Shown one piece after another: positions 1 through 10,815 of a stretch of 45,211 bases of DNA. The position numbers and the translations under genes were made by a program. The stretch is from Cylindrodendrum hubeiense (lineage: Eukaryota; Ascomycota; Sordariomycetes; Hypocreales; Nectriaceae), in assembly GCA_014621425.1 (NCBI GenBank), contig JAANBB010000339.1, positions 1 through 45,211 of the forward strand, read 5' to 3'. The stretch's first letter is position 1, and each line of letters begins with the position of its first letter. Under the pieces are notes generated by a model. It searched no databases and was not told where the DNA came from. It saw nothing but the letters and a program-made list of their open reading frames with translations.

Positions 1-333
1 TGCGTTGTCTGGCAGTGTGACCCCATGCACGGCAACACGCTGTCGACGCCCACAGGCATCAAGACGCGCCGCTTCGGCGACATCTACAAGGAGTTGCAGG
101 AGACGCTGCGCATCCACAAGGACGAAGGCAGCTACTTGGGCGGCGTGCACCTGGAGCTGACCGGTGACGCCGTGACGGAGTGCATGGGCGGCAGCGAGGG
201 GCTGGATGAGGACGACTTGTCGACCAATTACACTAGCTTCTGCGACCCCCGCCTTAATGAGAAGCAAGCTCTCGAGCTGGCCTTCTTGATTGCCGATCAC
301 TTCTCTCAGGAGCAAAAACAGTTGCGGGTGTAG
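1..333 (+). CDS. Class II DAHP synthase, C-terminal part (5' end outside window)
   Basis: Phospho-2-dehydro-3-deoxyheptonate aldolase condenses phosphoenolpyruvate and erythrose 4-phosphate in the first step of the shikimate pathway. The frame is open from base 1 and ends with TAG at 331-333, leaving about 110 codons. The start reads VVWQCDPMHGNT, the conserved Cys-Asp-Pro-Met-His block of the plant/fungal class II enzyme. It is followed by TRRFGDIYKEL, then GGVHLELTGDAVTECMGG and a C-terminal SYTSFCDPRLN-like block (here NYTSFCDPRLNEKQALELAF). These C-terminal blocks hold metal-binding and substrate residues in the family. The class I yeast Aro3/Aro4 type lacks them. The gene is cut only by the window edge and looks intact. 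It is convergent with the epimerase gene that follows. Confidence 0.95.
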   Translation, partial: CVVWQCDPMHGNTLSTPTGIKTRRFGDIYKELQETLRIHKDEGSYLGGVHLELTGDAVTECMGGSEGLDEDDLSTNYTSFCDPRLNEKQALELAFLIADHFSQEQKQLRV

Positions 334-736
334 AAACGGGAGAGAATTAACAGGACCGGCTAGTGCTAGTAGACCGGGTGGATATTTGTATGGGGTTTCA
401 AAAGTGCTTTGAAATGAAAGACAAAATGAAGGAATGCGTGGCAAAAAAGAGCATATGGAGAATCACGATGACGGGAATCATATCAAGGAGTGTCATGCGA
501 GCAAAAGAAATGTATACCACGTTGGCCGTTGAATCGTCAAATTCTTCCTTCTCCTCTACTTCATTCGTTGGACTACGCTTATTTGGACATCTTGTCTCGA
601 TTCCTCATGATTCCTCCTCCCAAGTCGCATTTGTTGCTCCAACTCTGTCTTTGTCCTGTCCGTTCTGTGTTCTGTGACCCGTCACATCATCCCGAAAAAA
701 TCACATCCTACTCTTTTTTCTCCGGGAACCACATCC
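334..736. other. Convergent 3' intergenic region
   Basis: Short AT-richer spacer between the tail-to-tail DAHP synthase (+) and epimerase (-) genes. It should hold both 3' UTRs and polyadenylation sites. I see no gene, repeat or RNA in it. Confidence 0.6.
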
Positions 737-3204
<2,468 letters not shown>

Positions 3205-4758
3205 CTACAAATCCTCATCCGTTATGGGACCCGGTGGGGAAAACATATCGGGATATCGTCCCTCAGATATCGGTCGCCACTTCTCGTATCCGAATTCTAC
3301 CCCGACCTCCGCCATTCTGTATCGCACCAGCGCCTCCTCGAATCGCTCTCCGTCGTCGCACCAAACCCGTTGCAGATTGGGCAACTTCTCCCGGCGATAC
3401 TCTAGTATATTGCTGAGGCCAAGTAGGCCCCTTCCGAGGCGAACCTTGTGGCCTTGGCTGTGTGCCGCAAGGTAGAGCGACTCAATCGATTTCGGTAGGC
3501 GATCAACAAGGGCATAACTGTCCGTCCGTGGGTCCAGCCTCTCGTTGTAAATGTCCATTGAGCACAGAAATAGGCTCTCCAGCACAGTAAAGTCCTCCAG
3601 GCTGCAAATTGGCTCTGTACCTATGTCATCGTACGTTCTGCGGCGAAGATCGAGGTGGAGCGTTCGCAGTGATTTCCGATGACTGCGGAGACACTCCACT
3701 GCATCGGATGGCTGGAAATGGTTGCTGCCAGGGTAGTCGCCGCCCTCTACCAAGGCAATGACATCTTGTATGTCCAAGTCAATCGGCTCCCTCGCCTCGT
3801 ACACAAACGTCTGCAGGGCCCCGGTGCAGCAGGACAGAAGGTGCTCGAGTGAGTTCTTGCGTAATCTGACGTCCGTCACCCGGAGTGTCTTCAGATTCGG
3901 CAGCGATGGGGCGTCATCATGTATGATGCTTGTATGGAGACTAAGTGTCTCCAGATTCTCCGCCAACCGAAGAAGAGTCAAGTCCTGGCAATCCAAATCC
4001 AGCGACTTCAGGGGGAGGCTTTCAACGCCAAGGGCGTCCAAGGAGGCTGGGGATATCCCCATCATCGGCCACAGGCACCGTTTTTCGAGGCCGACATGCC
4101 GCAGATGCTCCAAATTCGGGAGTAGCGACATCAGGAGGGAGAATAGCTCGACCGAAATCCATGATCGCCGTGGTGCATAGATGGTGAGGTTGCAATCGGT
4201 TGTCGATCTCGGGCCATCGTCGTAGTGTTTTGGATTGTCGAGGAAAAAGGACAAAAACCTCTTGTACCTCTCGCCACCGGATGTGGTTTGTGATCTCTGT
4301 TTCCAAAGCCATCGCAGATGGATGTCGCGTGCGCTCGCTACCGCTTTGAGTGTATCGCGAGCTTCGTTGTCGTCGATGGGATCTAACAGGGACCACGAGA
4401 GAGAGACGCTCCGGACGCGGTCGGCTAGATCGCGACGCTGGGAAACCGTCCGCATGAAGCTTGTCAGCCGGCGGTCCCAACAGTAATTCTCCGATCGCCA
4501 AGCACTACCCCAGTCGAGGACGAATTCATGGTAAAGAATATCTTGCGCAATATCTCGAATCCTCCTTGACACGAGACATAATGAGAAAAGATCTTGGCGC
4601 GTGGTCCCGTACCACGATGGTGCATCTGGCTGTTGTTCGGGGAGGTGCTTGTGGGGGGTTGGGTTGTATGGCAGGGCGTACTCGCCCTGACAGTGCAGGC
4701 AAAGGTCCCTAAAGATAAGACATAGCGTCTCGGTTGATAGATCAAGCAATGTAGCCAT
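3205..4758 (-). CDS. F-box/LRR-like protein
   Basis: Predicted substrate-receptor subunit of an SCF (Skp1-cullin-F-box) ubiquitin ligase. Single-exon frame of 517 residues from the first ATG. The N-terminus (LLDLSTETLCLIFRDLC, residues 4-20) matches the F-box helix pattern, followed by FSLCLVSRRIRDIAQDILYHEFVL (about 57-80), the second half of the box. The rest is Leu-rich with LRR-like segments such as LPLKSLDLDCQDL, NLETLSLHTS, LPNLKTLRVTD and FTVLESLFLCS. The C-terminus is charged. The substrate cannot be predicted. A decayed copy of the same gene lies directly upstream (5462-6999), so this is the surviving member of a tandem pair. F-box families expand and decay fast in filamentous fungi. 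Confidence 0.85.
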   Translation of the reverse strand: MATLLDLSTETLCLIFRDLCLHCQGEYALPYNPTPHKHLPEQQPDAPSWYGTTRQDLFSLCLVSRRIRDIAQDILYHEFVLDWGSAWRSENYCWDRRLTSFMRTVSQRRDLADRVRSVSLSWSLLDPIDDNEARDTLKAVASARDIHLRWLWKQRSQTTSGGERYKRFLSFFLDNPKHYDDGPRSTTDCNLTIYAPRRSWISVELFSLLMSLLPNLEHLRHVGLEKRCLWPMMGISPASLDALGVESLPLKSLDLDCQDLTLLRLAENLETLSLHTSIIHDDAPSLPNLKTLRVTDVRLRKNSLEHLLSCCTGALQTFVYEAREPIDLDIQDVIALVEGGDYPGSNHFQPSDAVECLRSHRKSLRTLHLDLRRRTYDDIGTEPICSLEDFTVLESLFLCSMDIYNERLDPRTDSYALVDRLPKSIESLYLAAHSQGHKVRLGRGLLGLSNILEYRREKLPNLQRVWCDDGERFEEALVRYRMAEVGVEFGYEKWRPISEGRYPDMFSPPGPITDEDL

Positions 4759-5461
4759 TTTGTTGATTGTGTGGTTTTTTGCGGCTTTGATGTTGATGAA
4801 TCTAGGCCGGCCGCTCCGTGATCGGAAGTGGAGAGGGATGGTGGTGAGGGCGTTTCAACGCGTTACGACCGAGAGACGACCGAGAAGACCGAGAAGATGG
4901 ACATAGATTGGCGGCAACTCACCGCAGGTTCCTTGTGGGATGTTGCAGCGCTTATTGAGGCCCGTGCTTGAGGTAAATACCTTCAGCTTTGCAAGTCATC
5001 CGCTTCTTGTGTGACGCTACAATGACCACGCAACCGTTTCACCCACAGCTTGCCAACAGAAGAAGGATGGTGATGGTAAACGAGCGGACCAGCCGAGATG
5101 TTGGTCATCGTTGCTTTTGGGGGTGACGAATCCTGCAGGATGCCAAGGAATAAGCCGACCAGCCCCAACGGTTTACAGATACAAGAACAAATCATACAAG
5201 GATAGAGATAAAAGTTAATTAGACTATTGAATTTCCGCGTTGACCGGATGGGCTTGCTTTGTTCTTGGCACTCCATCTCCCTTCCTCCGGCTTCATGGCC
5301 CACTTAACCAATGCTGTCTGTCAGCTCTTACATATCACCATCCAAAGGCTCACTTGATGGGACGTCAGCCACTCAGCTGGAACAAGCTGATGTCGTAAGA
5401 CAATTCCAAATGGTCGAGGCGCTGATGTGTACGGCCCACAGCCAGATGCGATGTTGATGGA
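4759..5461. other. Spacer between the F-box gene and its decayed copy
   Basis: About 700 bp that should contain the promoter of the intact F-box gene (transcribed leftward) and the former 3' region of the decayed copy. A short GACCGAGA-type repetition occurs near 4866-4898. No gene seen. Confidence 0.5.
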
Positions 5462-6999
5462 TCACTGGCTAGCTGCCATGTCCAAAATCCACGCTAGCAG
5501 CGGCAAGACTGATACCCACTTCAGCTCTGATGCTTGCCCCGGATCGCAGAGGACCCATTTGAGCTTGGGGAATTGCGTGGGATCCCGCCCCCTGAAGTTC
5601 GCAAGACAGAACAAGCTGTTTTCCAGGCGGGAATAATTGCCCATGTGGCCGGCGAGGTGCGACACAGTGGACACGGGAATAATGTCGACAAGGGATGCAA
5701 GGTCGCGTGACTTTGGAAGTGTGTCATTGTAGATTGATTGTGTGACAAGGAATACGTTGTGCAGAACGGTGAACTCCACAAAGCTAGAGATAGTTGGGAG
5801 CTGGACAATGTAGAGGTCCAGATCATTGGGGAGAAGAGTGGATGCGTCCAAGATCGATGTGTGGTGACTTGAGCTTTGATGGCTTGTCGGACCCTCAGAC
5901 ACTCTGTCACATCCACTGGCCCAAAGTATCTCCCTGCATCGCTGAGGGCTTTTCTGCATAGCACAAGCTCAAGTTCCACAGACATGTACAGAGCCCACAA
6001 CCGTGGAGGGTTGTGATTGCCAATTCCTTGGACTAGCGTACTCCTCAGCTTCATACATCGAGGTCCAACGGCCTCGGGCACCGGAGGAAAGGAATTATTG
6101 GAATTGGTCCTTGTTGAGAAGGTTCTGTTGACGTAGAGGGCCTTGAGATTCGGTAGCGGAGAAATATGCCGGTATTAGACCACGGGACACAGGCTGAGCG
6201 GCTCTAAGCGATGTCTTGGTGAGAATTGCGGGATCATAGTGCGCCAAATCGAGTGTTTTGATGGGTAGGGTATGGCTGCACAAGACTCACAGGGCTGGTT
6301 GGTGAAAAACTAACGGGTTCATACTCCCCCGTAGGTCGAGATGCTCGAGACTCGGTAGCAGAGCTGTCGGCCATATTGAGAAGCTCGCCGACCATCCAAT
6401 TAGTTTTGAATTTGCCGCTGTTTCTTTGTGACCTGGACGGGATCCCCCACACACTTAGTCAAGAAAATGCCTGCTGCATATTTGGGTCTTTTCTCGTCCA
6501 AGAGACGCGTGGACACCCTGGAAATGCCTCGGCCCTTCTCTGTCGTCTTCTATATGGTGTTCCCAAGCCTTGCCAAGTCGGACTCCCTTAGACGCAGCGC
6601 CTCTTTTAGTAGAGTCTTGCCGAAGCTGGAATGGAGAAGCCCTAGTATATGCCTCTGGCCAATGGAAAAGACCCTAGCTTTACTAGCCAAGTCGTTGCGC
6701 TGGGCCATCGTTCGAGAATAGAGAAAAAGAAAAGAAGATCGTGGGTCCGGCCCATTCACTTATTGGTGATAATGCAGGCTTATCACCCACATTGAGCGGA
6801 GCGCATGTCACTCCCGAGGAGCGCATGTCACTCCCAAGCGCGCATGTCACTCCCAAGACTACTAGGTCGATGTGTGTCGCTTTTTGCCAAGGTGCTGTTG
6901 TGGATTGTACAACTGTCGGTGACATTCGTAACAGCACAAGCAGAAGCACCTGAATAGGTGCTGGAGTGTTTCGGATGGGAGGTTGTTGAGGGAAGTCAT
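5462..6999 (-). pseudogene. Decayed tandem copy of the F-box gene
   Basis: Read on the minus strand, successive segments match the intact F-box protein in order but jump between frames. At 6999 the start reads MTSLNNLPSETLQHLFRCFC with YNPQQHLGK, matching the F-box. Near 6711 comes TMAQRNDLASKARVFSIG (intact: TVSQRRDLADRVRSVSLS). Near 6370-6330 comes LLPSLEHLDLRG. Near 6265 comes LPIKTLDLAHYD (intact: LPLKSLDLDCQD). Near 6150 comes PLPNLKALYV (intact: SLPNLKTLRV). Near 5910 comes DVTECLRV, and from about 5840 DLYIVQLPTISSFVEFTVLHN then FPKLKWVLCDPG to the end. There are several frameshifts, stops, a deletion and an inserted short tandem repeat. It is a duplicated gene that lost function, not a new gene. 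Whether repeat-induced point mutation contributed is untested. Confidence 0.8.
6801..6854. repeat. Three-copy short tandem repeat inside the F-box pseudogene
   Basis: The 15-mer GCGCATGTCACTCCC occurs at 6801-6815, 6821-6835 and 6840-6854, a period of 19-20 bp. It lies where the intact paralogue has coding sequence after the F-box, so it expanded during decay of the copy. Confidence 0.85.
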
Positions 7000-7822
7000 C
7001 CTCCCAAATGTGGCTTCGGGATTTTCGCATCTGAGCGGCGTGGTGCTGCGCGCTGACGATGGAAATGAGGACAACGAGACGAGTGGCGATGAAAAGGGAT
7101 GATGAGTGCTCCCAGAAGCAAGCTAATAGAGAAGATTTCATAGAACGAATATATCAACAAATTTATGTGATTGTTTGGGAATTGCTTGCCCGGCTGCCTA
7201 CCTGGTGATGCTCGGGGACTGATCGCTGGAGATGGAGACTTACGACGCACCACTTGCCCTTGAAGGGGTGTCGGACTCCACCGCTACGACCACCATGGCC
7301 ACACTCCCCCCATGGTGGATGTTGATGTGTTGGGGCATCTGTATCCTCAGTCAGGAGTCAAGAGAATTATGTAGCATGCCATCAAGTCTGACGGGGAACA
7401 GGCAACGCCACAAAATGATCAAAGAGTTTTTACAGGGCGGGTGACAGGACTCACATTGGTATTTATATGCGCAGGTCACATAGATTCAATGGTTGTGCTT
7501 TGGACACGCACGCTGAAGGGGTTCAATAGTTGTGCCTTGAGCGCAGAGGTCGAAGAGATTTAAAGATGGTGACTTGGACGCAGAAGTTGAAGGCGTGGGA
7601 GGGGATAGAGAAGACCATTCTTATATGCCTCAGAATACTATATGTGCAAGCAATGATCGCCTGATGGCTGAGGTCATGAGGTGGCTGCCGGTTTGGGTTG
7701 GGAAGGAGCCTCTGGGGTGCGTCCAGCATGCCTTATTCGCCTTCGGCGGGGGTTTAACCGAGCTGACTTGTGACCAAGCATGTTTGCGCAGGACTGGTCG
7801 GTGGTTCCCGAGCGGCGTTAGT
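7000..7822. other. Region upstream of the F-box pseudogene
   Basis: Likely former promoter of the pseudogene plus unassigned sequence up to the MITE at 7823. Small frames occur in both directions without recognisable similarity. No RNA gene seen. Confidence 0.45.
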
Positions 7823-8088
7823 ACCTAAATCTTAGCTTTATCATGTGTATCTACATCTTTAACCTAAAGGTATAATATTAATATTAGGGAATAAATAACC
7901 AAAAGAAGTAAAGTGTTAGGGAATAAACAGCTAAGATAAAATGCAGCATTAGGATAAATAAATGCTAATAATTAGCCTTCCTGAATTTCTCCTGCTCAAA
8001 TATCATATTTAGTATATCGCTGGTAATTTTTTTGGAAACCGCTGTACACGGATGTGTGCGATTAGCAACATGAAAGTGTACATAGCAA
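7823..8088 (+). mobile_element. MITE family copy D (5' truncated)
   Basis: AT-rich non-coding element related to three others in the window. It shares the internal block GCAGCATTAGGATAAATAAA (copy at 33.6 kb: GCAGTATTAGGATAAACAAA) and the right end GGATGTGTGCGATTAGCAA (33.6 kb: GAATGTGTGCTAGTAGCAA). A second degenerate terminal motif, AGTGTACATAGCAA, follows and abuts TA at 8089-8090. The left terminus is not recognisable. It lies just beyond the hairpin array that follows the RRM gene. Confidence 0.7.
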
Positions 8089-8182
8089 TACTCATGAAAT
8101 TTCATAGGCGAGAGGAGAGAAGTGTTGAAATTCACATCAAGGACTTAAGCCACGTGAACTAAGTACTCTACTCTATAAAAGA

Positions 8183-8442
8183 CGGCTCGTGCCGAAGAAT
8201 AGCACAGAAAAAAGAAGAAGAAAAGACGGCTCCAGCCGAACAGATACAACAAGACAAAGAAGAGCATAAAAAAGAGACGGCTCGTACCGAATAGATACAA
8301 CAAGACAAAAATATTCCACAAAAAGAAAAAGGACGGCTCGTGCCGAACAACAAGAGCAAAAAGAAAAAGACGGCTCGCGCCGAACAGATAGAAAAGGACG
8401 CCCCATACTGAACAAAGAGATGTCTCGCACGAACCAGAGCAT
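8183..8442 (-). repeat. Hairpin tandem array 1, directly 3' of the RRM gene
   Basis: On the minus strand (sense of the RRM gene) five clear units carry the self-complementary core CGGC-NNNN-GCCG at 8371-8382, 8334-8345, 8278-8289, 8227-8238 and 8183-8194, spaced 37-56 bp. The loops are GCGA, ACGA, ACGA (with a G-U pair in one stem), TGGA and ACGA. Each core is preceded by TT and followed by a T/C-rich tract (TCTTTTTCTTTTTG type). Two degenerate units lie between 8383 and the stop codon at 8443. In the sense RNA this would be a row of tetraloop hairpins separated by U-rich linkers, starting immediately after the stop codon. The same design occurs after the helicase gene at 20.4 kb. No known family is recognised. 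Confidence 0.85.
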
Positions 8443-9950
8443 CTACCAAACGCTTGCCCCTCTTCCAGAACGTCCCCGGAATCCAACGCGTTGGCCGGCT
8501 GGTTTATGAACTCGCTTGCCTAGGTTCAGTTTGCTGTGAAGGCAATTTGGCTCTTGTCGGGATTCGGGCTCAAAGCTCTCCGGGTCCACCTCGATGTCTA
8601 TTCCCTTGGTTCCAGCGGGTGCGTCGCTGGCGGGAACGAATTGTAGGATGGGTATGTCGTCTTTTCTCCACGTCTTATTTTCCACCATGGTCTTTTTGAC
8701 TTGGCGTCCATGCAACTGCCATTCTAGAAACATGTCATAGTCACCCCAGTCCGGACCAACTCTTGGTGGACGCGGGAATTTAGGCAGGTGGCCCCGTGAA
8801 GTGGCCGACGGCAAATTGCTGCGTGATTCAGCAGGCGGGATAAAAGTGGGTGTGTGAGATAGGAGGGCTCGCGCCTCAGGGTCATCACCGAGGAGTTGAC
8901 CAGGTTTCCAGTCAATGCCATCAGCTTGACGCGATGTTGCGATACCTTGCGCAAACATATGTGAAGTATCCTTGAATGGAGCATCGCTCTCCCAGACGTC
9001 TTCGATTTTCAGGACCTTGCGGGAATCCAAATCGGTGCCTTTCTCGGTTGGCCTGCCTGGATGATGCCTCTCACTCTAATCGTCGGCTTCGAACTCGGCT
9101 AGGCGCGTCAGGTCGATTGTTTTGAACTCGATATCCTTGCCCTCGCCTCTTGTCACGTCTATCAGGACCTTCGTTTTGAAGCTTTCGTCTTTCAAAGCCG
9201 GGCTAGGAACCACTTGGGAGCGCAGCATGTCTTCCTTTTCCTCGTTTTGTGTGACTAAAGGACCATATACAATGCCTGCATCTTTATATGGCCCTTCCAG
9301 CTGTTTCATTCTGGACATGAACTTAGCTTCATCGTGCTCTGGTTGTTCGCCATCGTAAACCCATGACTCAGGCCACGCAGACAGTTGCAGAGAACCGAGA
9401 GCTTTTGCTGCCGAACCAGTGGACCCTCCGGTAGCTGGAGGAGGAGAAGATGAAGAAATTACGGCTCGCGCCGATTGCAGAGTCGGAAGAGTAGTTTCTG
9501 CTGGTGGGGAAATCGTGACTTTAGACAGAGGTGCAATAATGGAGTGTGTGGGATCTGAGGGTGTAGGTTGTGTCACCGGGGCGGAAGACGACGGCTTCAT
9601 AGCGTTAGCGAAGTACATTCACTTTTTTCTTACAGAAAACTTACACTTGAGAGGTTGATTGTTCCGATTTTGATGGGTCTGCCCTTGAGAAGCGCGTCAT
9701 GCAAAGCACTTTTTGCGCGCTCTGCCGTGTCGTGGTCCAGAAACAGCACACGGCACCAGCCCTTATGTTCGTTTGGGTCGGTTGTCGGAACGTCAGGCCA
9801 GTAAAAACAGCACGTGCTGAATCCTTTGTCTTTGAGCACATGCTCAACATCGGTTTTCTTTGCCTTGAAGTGCAGATTACCGAGGTGGATGACGGAACCG
9901 GTCTGAACGGCGCGAGGGGGGAGAAATCGAATACTTTTGTGAGTCGACAT
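8443..9950 (-). CDS. RRM-domain RNA-binding protein with one in-frame TAG
   Basis: Exon 1 is 9950-9645 and exon 2 starts at 9594, after a 50-nt intron with GTAAGT donor, CTAAC branch motif and AAG acceptor. The first 102 residues form an RNA recognition motif, with RNP2 IHLGNL (21-26) and RNP1 KGWCRVLF (63-70). A Ser/Pro/Thr-rich linker follows. The frame meets TAG at 9076-9078, giving 274 residues if translation stops there. The same frame then stays open for another 211 codons to TAG at 8443-8445, with protein-like content (GPDWGDYDMFLEWQLHGRQVK) and a basic, Gly/Arg-containing end. The hairpin array begins exactly after 8443, which argues that 8443 is the original gene end. The TAG may be a recent nonsense change or a site recoded by RNA editing. 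RNA target unknown. Confidence 0.65.
8866..8875 (-). repeat. Single hairpin core inside the RRM reading frame (distal part)
   Basis: GGCGCGAGCC on the minus strand, the same 10-mer as the array core with GCGA loop, followed by a pyrimidine-rich stretch. It encodes part of PEARALLS. Confidence 0.7.
9463..9472 (-). repeat. Single hairpin core inside the RRM reading frame (proximal part)
   Basis: GGCGCGAGCC flanked to give CGGC-GCGA-GCCG on the minus strand, identical to array 1 units, followed by GTAATTTCTTC. It encodes part of QSARAVIS in the low-complexity linker. Confidence 0.75.
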
Positions 9951-10360
9951 TTTCTGTAGTCTATTATTAGCCTGGTTGATCGATAACGACTGATAAAGTT
10001 CTTACTAATGATGGTGACGGTGACTTTTAATATCGGTGGTGATGGTGATGTGTAATGTTGGTGGTGAGGGTGAGTTGCAAACGGTCCGCGAGGAGCTGGG
10101 CTTGTCCCTAAGAACGGTGCCACAAACGCGCCTTGGAAGATGAGGCGCAACCGAAACGCCAGCAAAGCGCCACTGGAAGCGGAAGCCGCAACTTAGATGG
10201 AGTGGCGGTATCGAAGCGGTCAAATTGCGCCACTTGGCCTGGAATGATATAGGATGGGATGGGCCAACTACACGCCGTAATCTACGAGTTCTGAGGGCCG
10301 GTGAGAGTGAGCAACTGTAGAATATCGCCAACACCTCGGCGTCTCTAATCTCAAAGAGCA
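9951..10360 (-). promoter_or_regulatory. Upstream region of the RRM gene
   Basis: Between the RRM start codon and MITE copy C. Near the gene, the sense strand is CA-rich with CACCACC/CACCATC runs, a composition like the leader of the helicase gene at 17.9 kb. No TATA box is obvious. Confidence 0.4.
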
Positions 10361-10641
10361 TTGCTATTCGCACACATCCGTATACAGCTATGTAAAAAGA
10401 GAATCATCAGCAGAGCGCCCAATGTGGCATTCAACAGGGGAAATCTAAGATGACTAAGTATTATTGTTTAATAGGCATCCTGACGTTGTCCTGTATGTTA
10501 CATATTTAATGGACCTAATCATAAAAATAGACCTTTAGGCTAAGGAAATCTTAGCCACAGTCTAAATACATTTAGCTAGGATTTAGGTGCTGAAAATTGC
10601 ATCTGTGTTCGAATAGCAGCCTGCGTGTGTACAAATAGCAA
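10361..10641 (-). mobile_element. MITE family copy C (both ends present)
   Basis: About 281 bp in opposite orientation to the other copies. The left end on the plus strand is TTGCTATTCGCACACATCCG; the right end, read on the minus strand, is TTGCTATTTGTACACACGCA. The minus-strand reading then repeats the motif (GCTGCTATTCGAACACA) and continues as CACCTAAATCCTAGCTAAAT, matching copy B (CGCCTAAGTCCTAACTAAAT). The terminal inverted repeat is duplicated at one end. The flanking dinucleotides are CA and AA, so the TA duplication is decayed. It lies 410 bp upstream of the RRM start. Confidence 0.8.
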
Positions 10642-10718
10642 AACTCAATGTCATTTGTTACAGGGATTGACCCGAACAACACCTAGTTGGAGTACGGCTA
10701 ACCATTCGCGTCGTGGTG

Positions 10719-10815
10719 AGGTCAAAGTGAGGTGTAAGTGAAATCGCGCCAGTTGGTAAAAGAATTGTAAACCGGCTCGTAATAAGGTAAAAGTGAGTTC
10801 CAGGTGAGATCGCAC
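10719..10815. repeat. Degenerate direct repeat, two units about 67 bp apart
   Basis: GGTCAAAGTGAGGTGTAAGTG at about 10719 and GGTAAAAGTGAGTTCCAGGTG at about 10785 are each followed by A(A/G)ATCGC. Two imperfect copies only. Confidence 0.4.

Noticed and set aside
8183..8442. Bacterial-type intrinsic terminators (stem plus T run)
   Set aside because: The shape is similar, but the genes are spliced eukaryotic genes; factor-independent termination of this kind is not how RNA polymerase II ends transcripts. The stems are also only 4-5 bp.
8183..8442. CRISPR-like spaced repeats
   Set aside because: Spacers are low-complexity and of unequal length, and the organism is a eukaryote.
8145..8486. Phe/Leu-rich open frames across array 1
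   Set aside because: Several phases of the same strand are open because the repeat is T/C-rich without stops; the protein is only the translated repeat. The same holds for 20640-20930.
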